Assembly: GCA_004193205.1 (NCBI GenBank)
Contig: RZUM01000001.1
Span: 248,001 to 312,000, forward strand
DNA from: Gordonia sediminis
GTDB taxonomy: Bacteria > Actinomycetota > Actinomycetes > Mycobacteriales > Mycobacteriaceae
DNA length: 64,000 bases
Direction of reading: 5' to 3'
Made by a program: the position numbers and the translations under genes. This document shows, in pieces, positions 32,621 through 40,405 of the stretch (the first letter of the stretch is position 1; each line of letters begins with the position of its first letter). A model generated the notes under the pieces. It saw only the letters and a list, made by a program, of their open reading frames with translations, made no database searches and had not been told where the DNA came from.

Positions 32621-32792
32621 GTGACCAGCTCCACACCGGCGACGCCACGCCGAGGTCGTCGGCAAACTCTCGGCACTCGACCGTTTCCTGCCGGTATGGA
32701 TCGGTCTTGCGATGGCCGCGGGGCTGCTGCTGGACCGGTGGATACCCGGCCTGAACACCGCACTGGAAAGCGTTCCGGTCGACGGGATCTCA
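32621..32792 (+). pseudogene. acr3: Truncated, frameshifted arsenite permease gene acr3
   Basis: GTG 32621, preceded by GAGGAAG, begins VTSSTPATP in one frame. The match then moves to another frame at about 32646-32649 and reads AEVVGKLSALDRFLPVWIGL, MAAGLLLDRWIPGLNTALE and VPVDGIS, ending near 32792. This is the start of an ACR3-type arsenite efflux permease, including part of the first membrane helix. The rest of the protein, roughly 300 residues and most of the ten helices, is absent: arsC2 starts 67 bases later. A frameshift plus a large deletion makes it nonfunctional. The gap 32504-32859 contains only this remnant and operator 2. Confidence 0.8.
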
Positions 32793-32859
32793 CCAGACAC
32801 TTCGTCCCCAGCACGCCACCGCAACCAACAACCACATCCATCGAACCCGGAGCTCAACG

Positions 32860-33543
32860 ATGACCAACTCCCCGGTCACCCGTCCTACCCGTGACCTCTC
32901 CATCGACCAGCAGCAGGCGTTACGTACGGCCGCCACACGGTTGCAGACCGACTTCCGGGACACCTTCGGTACCGAGACCATCGAACGTTTCCTTCACTCG
33001 TCGTACGACGAGTTCGCCGGCCGTGCCACCGTCCCCAACTTCCTGCCCCTGCTGGCCGAACGCTTCGCCCGGCAGCGCCTGAAGGCGCTTGCCCGGGTCG
33101 AGGGCAAGGTGACAGATGGCAAGCCCACCGTGCTGTTCCTGTGCACGCACAACGCCGGACGCTCCCAGATGGCTCTGGGGTACTTCACACACCTCGCCGG
33201 CGACAACGCGGTGGCCTGGTCCGGCGGATCGGAGCCCGGGCACGAGATCAACCCGGCGGCGGTCGCCGCGATGGCCGAGGTCGGCATCGATATCACCGGC
33301 GAGTTCCCCAAACCCTGGACCGATGAGATCGTGCAGGCCGCCGACATCGTGATCACCATGGGCTGCGGCGACGCCTGCCCCATCTTCCCGGGCAAGCGCT
33401 ACGAGGAATGGACCCTCGCCGACCCTGCCGGCCAGGACCTCGACAGCGTGCGACCCATCCGCGACGAGATCGAAGAGCGCGTCCGGCGCCTGCTCGCCGA
33501 ACTCGACATCACCGCCGGGGTTCGATGGGCACGCCGCACCTGA
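32860..33543 (+). CDS. arsC: Arsenate reductase ArsC with N-terminal helical domain, copy 2
   Basis: A 227-residue protein. Residues 1-85 form a three-helix-type N-terminal domain (ALRTAATRLQTDFRDTFGTE, then NFLPLLAERFARQRLKALAR); residues 88-220 are an LMW-phosphatase-type arsenate reductase with CTHNAGRSQM, nucleophile Cys95, and MGCGDACPIFPG. This layout matches two-domain actinobacterial arsenate reductases such as the longer Corynebacterium forms (from memory), which use mycothiol. ATG 32860 follows the acr3 remnant. The catalytic core is intact, so it is probably active. Two differently built ArsC enzymes in one locus suggests merging of two ars cassettes. Confidence 0.9.
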   Translation: MTNSPVTRPTRDLSIDQQQALRTAATRLQTDFRDTFGTETIERFLHSSYDEFAGRATVPNFLPLLAERFARQRLKALARVEGKVTDGKPTVLFLCTHNAGRSQMALGYFTHLAGDNAVAWSGGSEPGHEINPAAVAAMAEVGIDITGEFPKPWTDEIVQAADIVITMGCGDACPIFPGKRYEEWTLADPAGQDLDSVRPIRDEIEERVRRLLAELDITAGVRWARRT

Positions 33544-33583
33544 GCCCGCCAGCACACCCGAAAGTTCTTCCCCCGGAAGTGAA

Positions 33584-33613
33584 TTCGTTCCCCACCTGCA
33601 GACGGGGGACGAA
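33584..33613. terminator. Hairpin between arsC2 and the convergent TetR gene
   Basis: A 10-bp stem with one G-T pair (arms 33584-33593 and 33604-33613) closes on a ten-base loop. It lies midway in the 109-base gap between converging genes and probably ends both transcripts. Confidence 0.65.
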
Positions 33614-33652
33614 CACAGACCCACGAACCGAGGGAGGCACACAGCACGAGCG

Positions 33653-34219
33653 TCAGCGCGATGGGGCGATCGTCTTGCCGAAGGTGAGCTGCGCCTGGGC
33701 GCGCGCATCATCGAGGGTCATCGCGCCGCGCTCGACGAGCCCGACCACACCGGCGACCAACAGTGTGACCTGCGCGGCGAGGAACACCGGGTCGAGCCGA
33801 GGGTCGATCTCACCCTGCCGCTGTCCGCGCTTGATCGCGCGGATCACCGGCACTGTTGCCTTGGCCTCCGCCTCGAACATGCTGGGGTCGGTCCGCCGGT
33901 ACATCAGGATGAACCGGTAGCGCTCGCCGATGGTGACGGCGTCGTCGAGATAGCTGCGCAGTGCCGGCACCACGGGACCCTCGGTGGGTAGCTGCCCGCT
34001 GAGCGTCTCCGCGTCGGCGAGCGCCGCCTCGTGCAACGCGGTGATCAGCTGCTCGCGATTCGTGAAGTGCCGGTACAGCGTGGCGCGATTGACCCCGGCA
34101 GCCTGGGCTATCTGCTGCATCGACGCATCCGGCGCGTTACCGAGAAGCGTGATCGCTCCGGAGATGATCGCCGCCCTGTTCCGCTCCGCGTCGACTCGTA
34201 CTTGCGTGGCGACAGCCAT
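33653..34219 (-). CDS. TetR family transcriptional regulator
   Basis: A 188-residue TetR repressor: an N-terminal helix-turn-helix (MQQIAQAAGVNRATLYRHFT at about 34-53) and a helical C-terminal ligand domain. ATG 34219 is preferred to ATG 34225 because a TAGGCT -10 box (34226-34231) lies exactly six bases before it, fitting a leaderless transcript. Divergent from the HpnE-like gene, 88 bases apart, and likely to repress the oxidoreductase-monooxygenase-esterase operon. The ligand is unknown; the layout recalls EthR beside EthA in mycobacteria. Confidence 0.88.
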   Translation of the reverse strand: MAVATQVRVDAERNRAAIISGAITLLGNAPDASMQQIAQAAGVNRATLYRHFTNREQLITALHEAALADAETLSGQLPTEGPVVPALRSYLDDAVTIGERYRFILMYRRTDPSMFEAEAKATVPVIRAIKRGQRQGEIDPRLDPVFLAAQVTLLVAGVVGLVERGAMTLDDARAQAQLTFGKTIAPSR

Positions 34220-34307
34220 GGGCATAGCCTACCTGCAACACGGATGTCGCACTTCGACGCGGCGCTCGTCGGTGAAATGACTGCTCTCCTGCAGGGGTCG
34301 GGGCCGC

Positions 34308-35759
34308 ATGACAGCACAGCGCACTACACCGGCGAACGCACGCGCCTCGGGGGCGCCGGCACCGGGTGACCGGGCTCCCGGTCGCCCGGTGGTCGTCGCC
34401 GGCGGAGGGCTGGCCGGGTTGGCCACTGCGGTGTGGCTGGCGGAGGTCGGTGTCTCGGTCACCCTCGTCGAGAAGCGGGGCCGGCTCGGCGGACGGACCA
34501 TCTCGTTTCCGGTTGCCGGCGTCGACGGTCTCGTCGACAACGGGCCGCATCTGGTCGCCGGCTTCTACGATGCGCTCCTGCGCTATGTCGAAACCATCGG
34601 CACACGCAACGACCTACTCTGGGACGCACCGCCTTTCGCGATCCGGACCGGGCCGGACACCCTGCTCGGCTTCGACGGCGGGCCGTCCTGGCTGCCGCTG
34701 ACGCTCCGGCGCACGCTGGGTGCGCTGTGGCTGGCCCGACTGCCCATCCCGCTGCGTGACCGCCCGGCAGCGCTCCTTGCGATGGCCCGCCTCGTCCGCG
34801 CCATCGCGAAGCCACCCCCCGACCTCGACGACCTGACCGCCGCCGCGTGGCTGCGTCGGATCGGGGCTCCGACGTCGTTGCGTGAGATCCAGCTCGATCA
34901 GCTCGTCATCGGCCTGCTCAACGAGAAGCCGGAGCGGGTGTCGGCGTCGATGTTCGTCCAGACCCTGCGCGTCGGAGCGCAGCGCGCCCTCACCGGCAAC
35001 GCACGCAGTATGGATGCGGTGTGGCCGCGGGTCCCGTTGCACGACCTCTTCGTCGGGCCCGCCGTCACGTTCCTGCGTGAGCGTGGCGCCACCGTCATCA
35101 CCGGCAATGGCGTCGAGGACCTCCAACTCGACGACGACACGGTGCGCGGTGTTCGACTATCCGACGGCACCGCGATCGACGCCGCCGCGGTGGTGCTGGC
35201 GGTACCGCCCTGGGCGCTGAGCCGGCTGATGGATCGCGGACCTCTCGGCACCTACGAGCACTTCGCCCCGGTTCGCAAGATCGAGGCCGCGCCGATCTCG
35301 ACGGTGTACGTGTGGCTCGACCGGCCGCTCGGCAATCTCCGGCTGGCGGAGAACTTGCGGGACTGCACGATCGAGTGGGTGTTCGACACCAGCGGGATGT
35401 ACGGTCGCACCGACGAACACTGCTACGGCCTTGCGGTCAGTGCCTCCTGGGATGTGCTGCACATCGGTCACGACGCCTTCGTCGAGGCCGCGATGGCGTC
35501 GCTGCGGCAGCACTATCCCGCGTTCGCCGAGGCGACGGTGCTGCACACGCACGTCATCCACCAGCCACAAGCCACATTTTCCGCACAACCGGGATTCGAC
35601 GATCTACGGTTGCCGGCACGGACCCCGATCGAGGGCTTGTTCCTCGCCGGGGATTGGACCGCGACGGGCCTTCCTTCGACGATGGAGGCCGCCGCCGACG
35701 GCGCCGAGCGTGCAGTGTCAGAGGTTCTCTCACATCTGCGCGTCGGCGGATCTCGATGA
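34308..35759 (+). CDS. HpnE-like FAD-dependent oxidoreductase
   Basis: A 483-residue flavoprotein of the squalene-associated desaturase/HpnE group. The FAD motif is VVVAGGGLAGLATAVWLAEV (about 28-47), followed by LVEKRGRLGGRTISF; the region near 197-215 (LDQLVIGLLNEKPERVSASM) and the C-terminal GLFLAGDWTATGLPSTMEAA complete the family pattern. HpnE acts on hydroxysqualene with HpnC and HpnD, but those genes are not nearby, so the substrate may be another polyprenoid or carotenoid. ATG 34308. It is nine bases upstream of the BVMO gene, in one operon facing the TetR gene. Confidence 0.8.
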   Translation: MTAQRTTPANARASGAPAPGDRAPGRPVVVAGGGLAGLATAVWLAEVGVSVTLVEKRGRLGGRTISFPVAGVDGLVDNGPHLVAGFYDALLRYVETIGTRNDLLWDAPPFAIRTGPDTLLGFDGGPSWLPLTLRRTLGALWLARLPIPLRDRPAALLAMARLVRAIAKPPPDLDDLTAAAWLRRIGAPTSLREIQLDQLVIGLLNEKPERVSASMFVQTLRVGAQRALTGNARSMDAVWPRVPLHDLFVGPAVTFLRERGATVITGNGVEDLQLDDDTVRGVRLSDGTAIDAAAVVLAVPPWALSRLMDRGPLGTYEHFAPVRKIEAAPISTVYVWLDRPLGNLRLAENLRDCTIEWVFDTSGMYGRTDEHCYGLAVSASWDVLHIGHDAFVEAAMASLRQHYPAFAEATVLHTHVIHQPQATFSAQPGFDDLRLPARTPIEGLFLAGDWTATGLPSTMEAAADGAERAVSEVLSHLRVGGSR

Positions 35760-35768
35760 GGAGGTTTC

Positions 35769-37322
35769 ATGAACACCCCGACTCCCCAGCACGACGACGT
35801 CGACCGGCCCGGCGACGACGGTGAGCTGTTCGATGTCATCATCATCGGCGCCGGCCTGTCCGGCATCGACGCGGCCTACCGGTTGCAGGAGGAGAACCCG
35901 GGCGTCCGCTATCTGATCATCGAGCGGCGTGACCAGGTCGGCGGGACGTGGGATCTGTTCCGCTACCCCGGGGTTCGTTCCGACAGCGACATCTACACGC
36001 TGAGCTTCCCGTTCGAGCCGTGGCGCCGCAGCGAGGCCCTTGCTCCGGGCGATCACATCCGCGAGTACATTGACGAGACCGCACACAAACACCACATCGA
36101 TTCCCGTATCCGCTTCGGCCGGCGGGTGCGCAGCGCCGACTGGGATTCCTCGACCGACACCTGGACGCTGACCGCCGAACGGGACATCGACGGTGAGGTC
36201 GTCGAGGAGACCTTCCGGGCCCGCTTCGTCGTGTTCGCCACCGGCTACTACGACTACGACAATCCCTACACCCCGCAGTTCCCCGGCATGGCGGATTTCC
36301 GGGGCGAGGTCGTGCACCCCCAGCACTGGCCGGAGGGATTCGATCACAGCGGCAAGCGGATCGTAGTGATCGGCAGCGGCGCCACCGCGGTCAGCATGAT
36401 CCCGTCGCTGGCCAAGACCGCCGGCCACGTCGTCATGCTGCAACGCTCACCGTCGTACATCTTCTCCGCGAAGCAGAAGGAATATCTGACCCCGGCCATC
36501 CGGAAGGTGCTGCCGCCCAAGGCCGCTCACCGGGTGGTGCGTACCCGTTACGCGCTGCAGACCGCGGCACTCGTCCATGCGGCCCACCGGTTCCCGAGGT
36601 TCGGCAAGAAGATGATCCGGTCGGGCCTCGAGGAGTATCTGCCCGAGGACTATCCGATCGACGTGCACTTCACCCCGGACTACAACCCGTGGGATCAGCG
36701 CGTGTGCATGGTGCCCGACGGCGACCTCTTCACGGCCGTCACCGAGGGATCGGTGGAGATGGTCACCGACCACGTCGACCACATCGATGCCACCGGTGTC
36801 ACGCTGCGGTCGGGACGCCACCTCGACGCCGACGTCATCATCACCGCCACCGGTTTGCAGTTGCAGGCCTTCGGCGGCACGCTGATCCGCGTCGACGGCG
36901 ACGAGGTCAAGCCACAGGACCGGTTCGTCTTCAAGTCCCACCTCATCGAGGACATCCCCAATCTGGCGTGGTCGGTGGGCTACACCAATGCGTCGTGGAC
37001 CCTGCGCGCCGACATGACCGCCCGGTCGGTCGCAAAGCTGGTGTCCTACATGCGGTCCCACGGATACACCCATGCCTACCCGCATCTCGGCGCCGAGCCG
37101 ATGGCGTCGAAACCGGCGTGGGATCTGCAGGCCGGATACGTACTCCGGTCGCCGGACGCCCTGCCCAAGTCGGGCACGCGGCGTCCGTGGGTGGTCCGGC
37201 ACAACTACGTCCGCGACGCCATCGATCACCGGTTCGACAGGATCGAGGAGTCGATGGTGTTCGGCCACGCGACCGCTCTCGATGACGCCAAACCCGCGGT
37301 GGACGCCCCGCCCCGGGCGTAA
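35769..37322 (+). CDS. Flavin-containing Baeyer-Villiger monooxygenase, EthA/MymA-like
   Basis: A 517-residue class B flavoprotein monooxygenase. FAD binds at GAGLSG (27-32) and NADPH at IGSGAT (201-206). The Baeyer-Villiger fingerprint FxGxxxHxxxWP is exact at 177-188 (FRGEVVHPQHWP). Runs such as RRDQVGGTWDLFRYPGVRSD and YNPWDQR.C.VP.GDLF closely resemble M. tuberculosis EthA and MymA (from memory). It should insert oxygen next to a ketone to form an ester or lactone, or oxidise sulfur in thioamides. ATG 35769 has an AGGAGG site. Directly followed by an esterase that could open the ester product. Confidence 0.92.
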   Translation: MNTPTPQHDDVDRPGDDGELFDVIIIGAGLSGIDAAYRLQEENPGVRYLIIERRDQVGGTWDLFRYPGVRSDSDIYTLSFPFEPWRRSEALAPGDHIREYIDETAHKHHIDSRIRFGRRVRSADWDSSTDTWTLTAERDIDGEVVEETFRARFVVFATGYYDYDNPYTPQFPGMADFRGEVVHPQHWPEGFDHSGKRIVVIGSGATAVSMIPSLAKTAGHVVMLQRSPSYIFSAKQKEYLTPAIRKVLPPKAAHRVVRTRYALQTAALVHAAHRFPRFGKKMIRSGLEEYLPEDYPIDVHFTPDYNPWDQRVCMVPDGDLFTAVTEGSVEMVTDHVDHIDATGVTLRSGRHLDADVIITATGLQLQAFGGTLIRVDGDEVKPQDRFVFKSHLIEDIPNLAWSVGYTNASWTLRADMTARSVAKLVSYMRSHGYTHAYPHLGAEPMASKPAWDLQAGYVLRSPDALPKSGTRRPWVVRHNYVRDAIDHRFDRIEESMVFGHATALDDAKPAVDAPPRA

Positions 37323-37356
37323 CCTCACGGCCATCACGACGAGGTGAGGAGTCCTG

Positions 37357-38859
37357 ATGGCCGAATCGAGCGGGCGCCCTACGGTCACGACGTCCGGAGG
37401 CACGGTGCAGGGGCAGGAGCTCGCCGACGGCGTGCTCCGTTTCCTGGGTATCCCTTACGCGGCACCACCATTCGGACCCAACCGGATGCGACCACCGCAG
37501 CCCGCCGAGCCATGGGACGGCATCCGCGACTGCTCCGCGTTCGGGCCGACGGTCCCCAAGGGTGACTACCCGCCGGCGTACGCCCGCATTCTCGCCGAAG
37601 TACAGATTCCCGGCGACGACTGCCTGAACCTGAACATCTGGACACCGGAACTCTCCGGGGCCCATCCGGTGCTCGTCTGGATTCACGGCGGCTCGTTCAT
37701 GAACGGCTCCAACTCGGTCGCCGAGTACGACGGCACGGCGTTCGCCCGCGATGGCGTCGTGCTGGTGTCCATCAATTATCGGCTCGCCGCGGAGGGTTTC
37801 CTGTTCCTCGGCGACGACGTGGCCAACATCGGTCTGCAGGACCAGATCGCGGCGCTGCGGTGGGTGCGCGACAACATCGCGGCTTTCGGCGGTGATCCCG
37901 ACCGCGTGACCGTGGCCGGCGAATCGGCCGGCGCGATCAGTGTCACCACGATGCTCGCGATGCCCGCCGCAGCGGGTCTCTTCACACAGGCGATCACCGA
38001 GTCCGGCGCCACGGCACACACACTGAGCACCGACACCGCAGTGTCCGTCGGGCATTTCCTCGCCGAGGCGCTGAGCGTCGAACCCACCCGGGACGCGATC
38101 GCCGCCGTCGACATCGACAAGCTGGTACGGGCCGCAGCCGATCTGGTCACCGAAGTCCAGACCGGAGGCGATCCCGCGAAGTGGGGATCGTTGGCGCTCA
38201 CCCTTCTGCCCTTCGCGCCCGTCGTCGACGGCGAGACCCTGCCCCGCCATCCGATCGACGCCATTGCCGCCGGGTCGTGCGGATCGGTGCGGCTGCTGAC
38301 CGGCTCGACCCGTGACGAGGCGCGGCTGTTCCTGGTCGCGCCAGGAATGATCGGCCTCATCGACGACGATGCCCTGGCAGCCGGCGCGGCGGCGTACGGT
38401 GTCGACGCCGACGCGGTCGAGGTCTACCGACGCGCGCACTCGGGCGGCATCCCCGGCGATGTGCTCGCCGCGATCGTGACCGACTGGATGTTCGCCATCC
38501 CCGCGCTGCGCGTCACCGAGACCCGCATCGGCGCGGGCGCGGCCCCGACCTGGGTGTACCGATTCGATTACCCCGATCCCGCCCACAGCGCCGGTTTCGG
38601 TGCCGCGCATGCCGCCGAGATCCCGTTCGTGTTCGACAACCTGCACGAACCGAGCGTGTTGCCGCGGCTCGGGGAGCACCCGTCCCAGGCCGTCGCCGAC
38701 ACCGCACACCGGATCTGGGTGGACTTCGTCACGACGGGTGATCCCGGGTGGCCGGCCTACGACCTCGGCCAGCGCCACGTCGGACTGATCGCCGAGACCG
38801 TCGCCGACGTCCCCGACCCGGCCCGCGACGAACGCCTCGTCTGGGAGGGCATCCGCTGA
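37357..38859 (+). CDS. Type B carboxylesterase
   Basis: A 500-residue alpha/beta-hydrolase of the type B carboxylesterase family. The oxyanion motif HGGSF is at 110-114, the nucleophile Ser190 lies in GESAG (188-192), and the C-terminal GFGAAHAAEIPFVF contains the likely catalytic His. It has no signal peptide, so it is intracellular. ATG 37357, after GAGGTGAGGAG, is 34 bases from the BVMO stop. Ketone oxidation by a BVMO followed by ester cleavage is an established pairing, for example acetone catabolism in Gordonia (from memory). The actual substrate is unknown. Confidence 0.9.
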   Translation: MAESSGRPTVTTSGGTVQGQELADGVLRFLGIPYAAPPFGPNRMRPPQPAEPWDGIRDCSAFGPTVPKGDYPPAYARILAEVQIPGDDCLNLNIWTPELSGAHPVLVWIHGGSFMNGSNSVAEYDGTAFARDGVVLVSINYRLAAEGFLFLGDDVANIGLQDQIAALRWVRDNIAAFGGDPDRVTVAGESAGAISVTTMLAMPAAAGLFTQAITESGATAHTLSTDTAVSVGHFLAEALSVEPTRDAIAAVDIDKLVRAAADLVTEVQTGGDPAKWGSLALTLLPFAPVVDGETLPRHPIDAIAAGSCGSVRLLTGSTRDEARLFLVAPGMIGLIDDDALAAGAAAYGVDADAVEVYRRAHSGGIPGDVLAAIVTDWMFAIPALRVTETRIGAGAAPTWVYRFDYPDPAHSAGFGAAHAAEIPFVFDNLHEPSVLPRLGEHPSQAVADTAHRIWVDFVTTGDPGWPAYDLGQRHVGLIAETVADVPDPARDERLVWEGIR

Positions 38860-38913
38860 CCGCCCCTGAAAAGATCCCCTCCGAAACAATCCGACATTTC
38901 CGGTAATTCGCAC

Positions 38914-38940
38914 CCATCCGGATCGTCCGCTGCCCCGAAT
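38914..38940 (+). promoter_or_regulatory. Predicted SigK promoter of the MPT83-like gene
   Basis: CCATCC at 38914-38919 and CCGAAT at 38935-38940 are separated by 15 bases, identical in spacing to the site at 6383-6409 and matching the SigK consensus I recall. Both are preceded by CAC. Transcription would begin near 38948, giving a leader of about 50 bases before ATG 38997. Confidence 0.85.
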
Positions 38941-38996
38941 GCCCGTATGAGACCTGCTGATCGGCGGGTCGGGACCTTCGACAGATGGGATAGATC

Positions 38997-39650
38997 ATGG
39001 CTCTCAGGCGAATTCAGCGACTCGCGGTGGCGGCTTCGGGCATCGCACTCACGGTGGGCCTCGTCGCCGGGTGTTCCGACGACGGCGACTCCAGCTCGGG
39101 GGCGACCACCAGCATGGCCCCGACGAGCACGATGACCAGCGAAAGTGCTGTCGCGGCAGCGACTCTCGTCGGCCCGGGGTGCGCGGCCTATGCGGAGGCC
39201 AACCCGACGGGACCGGCCTCGGTGGAGGCTTTGGCGTCGCAACCGGTGGCGACGGGGGCATCGAACATCCCTGTGCTGACGACGCTCACCCAGGCACTGT
39301 CGGGTCAGCTCAACCCGGACGTGAACCTCGTCGAGACGCTGAACAACGGTGAGTTCACGGTGTTCGCGCCGACCGACGATGCCTTCGCGAAGATCGACCC
39401 CGCGACGATCGAGACGCTCAAGACCGACACCGACCTGCTGACCTCGATCCTCACCTACCACGTGGTGCCCGGTCAGGCCGCTCCCGATCAGGTCGTCGGC
39501 GAGCACGAGACCGTGCAGGGCGGCACCGTCACCGTCACGGGATCGGGTGACAACCTCCAGGTCAACGACGCCGCGGTCGTCTGCGGCGGAGTGAAGACCG
39601 CGAACGCGACCGTCTATCTCGTCGACACGGTGCTGATGCCCCCGCAGTGA
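38997..39650 (+). CDS. FAS1-domain lipoprotein, MPT83/MPT70-like
   Basis: A 217-residue secreted lipoprotein. The signal peptide ends in the lipobox LVAGC, with lipid-modified Cys26; a Ser/Thr-rich linker follows, then [20 protein letters not shown] and a fasciclin (FAS1) domain (about 85-217: [34 protein letters not shown], ending in the block with [11 protein letters not shown]). The match to mycobacterial MPT83 is close in my memory. It is a cell-surface protein, probably mediating adhesion or envelope interactions. In tubercle bacilli MPT83/MPT70 are SigK-dependent antigens, and this gene also has a SigK-type promoter. A strong terminator follows. Confidence 0.93.
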   Translation: MALRRIQRLAVAASGIALTVGLVAGCSDDGDSSSGATTSMAPTSTMTSESAVAAATLVGPGCAAYAEANPTGPASVEALASQPVATGASNIPVLTTLTQALSGQLNPDVNLVETLNNGEFTVFAPTDDAFAKIDPATIETLKTDTDLLTSILTYHVVPGQAAPDQVVGEHETVQGGTVTVTGSGDNLQVNDAAVVCGGVKTANATVYLVDTVLMPPQ

Positions 39651-39669
39651 TCGCGTATGGTTGAAGACG

Positions 39670-39714
39670 CCCTCCCATCCGCCTCAGACCCCCGACCCGA
39701 GGCGGATGGGAGGG
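39670..39714 (+). terminator. Strong hairpin terminator after the MPT83-like gene
   Basis: A perfect 16-bp stem (39670-39685 with 39699-39714) and a 13-base loop are followed by CCTCTTCGTTT. It starts 20 bases after the stop codon and isolates the lipoprotein gene from the rhamnose cluster. It is the strongest stem in the window. Confidence 0.9.
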
Positions 39715-39744
39715 CCTCTTCGTTTCCGCGATCGATTCGCGCAC

Positions 39745-39774
39745 TTGACGCACTCACACGGCATGGCCTACTGT
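39745..39774 (+). promoter_or_regulatory. Promoter of the rhamnose cluster
   Basis: TTGACG (39745-39750) and TACTGT (39769-39774), spaced by 18 bases, form a good housekeeping-type promoter. Transcription would start near 39781, with the LacI-type operator immediately downstream at 39789-39804, so a bound repressor would block elongation or initiation. Confidence 0.75.
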
Positions 39775-39788
39775 CACCGCAATCACAT

Positions 39789-39804
39789 TTTGAAACGTTT
39801 CAAA
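39789..39804. promoter_or_regulatory. LacI-type operator 1 of the rhamnose regulon
   Basis: TTTGAAACGTTTCAAA is a perfect 16-bp palindrome with the central CG typical of LacI-family sites. Its core TGAAACGTTTCA recurs at 41791-41802 before rhaI. The LacI-family gene at 46637-47656 is the likely binder. Confidence 0.85.
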
Positions 39805-39857
39805 CGTGCGGTTCAAAATCTGTGGTTCACCGACCGATCACCGAAAGCGAGGCGACC

Positions 39858-40211
39858 ATGCCGGCCACCCAGCGCGTCTGCTTCCTGATGCACCTCAAGC
39901 CCGAGCGGGTCGACGACTACCTCGAGGCCCACACCGACGTGTGGCCCGAGATGCTCGACGCGCTCCGGGAGACCGGGTGGCGTAACTACTCGCTGTTCCT
40001 GCGCCCCGACGACGGGCTCGTCGTCGGATACCTCGAGACCGACGACTTCGCACGCGCCACCTCGGAGATGTCCACCAAGGTCATCAACGAGAAGTGGCAG
40101 GCCCGCATGGCCGAGTACTTCCAGCCCGCCGACGCCGAGGAGAACCCCGACGCCGGCGCCAATCCCGACACCATCCGCAACCAACTCGTCGAGTACTTCC
40201 ATCTCGAGTGA
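39858..40211 (+). CDS. rhaM: L-rhamnose mutarotase
   Basis: A 117-residue dimeric ferredoxin-like-fold enzyme. RVCFLMHLKPERVDDYLEAH, VWPEMLDALRETGWRNYSLF and EKWQARMAEYF are the RhaM blocks, with the conserved His and Tyr/Trp residues. It interconverts alpha and beta anomers of L-rhamnose to speed its entry into catabolism. The frame is open upstream, but ATG 39858 is where homology starts. The C-terminal 20 residues exceed the usual length of about 104. First gene of the rhamnose cluster, downstream of operator 1. Confidence 0.93.
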   Translation: MPATQRVCFLMHLKPERVDDYLEAHTDVWPEMLDALRETGWRNYSLFLRPDDGLVVGYLETDDFARATSEMSTKVINEKWQARMAEYFQPADAEENPDAGANPDTIRNQLVEYFHLE

Positions 40212-40248
40212 GGCAGGTGACCCATCCCCCACCACCCCCCGCCCGCTG

Positions 40249-40328
40249 GTCGAGTAGCGCCGACGAAGGAGGCGCGTATCCGCCGGGTCGAGTAGCGCCG
40301 ACGAAGGAGGCGCATATCGAGACCGAGA
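40249..40328. repeat. REP-like intergenic palindromic repeat, two copies
   Basis: Two 32-bp copies (40249-40280 and 40287-40318, one mismatch) begin GGTCGAGTAGCGCC and include GAAGGAGGCGCRTAT; the second continues into CGAGACC. The two halves are imperfectly self-complementary and can fold into hairpins. Similar GGTCGAGTAGCGC elements are scattered through many actinobacterial genomes (from memory). They lie between rhaM and the transporter gene in a 194-base gap. Confidence 0.75.
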
Positions 40329-40405
40329 CCACACGACCCCACCCACCCACTTGACCGCGACAACCCCGACGCTCTCTACTGAGACCTGAACACCGAGGAC
40401 CACCC

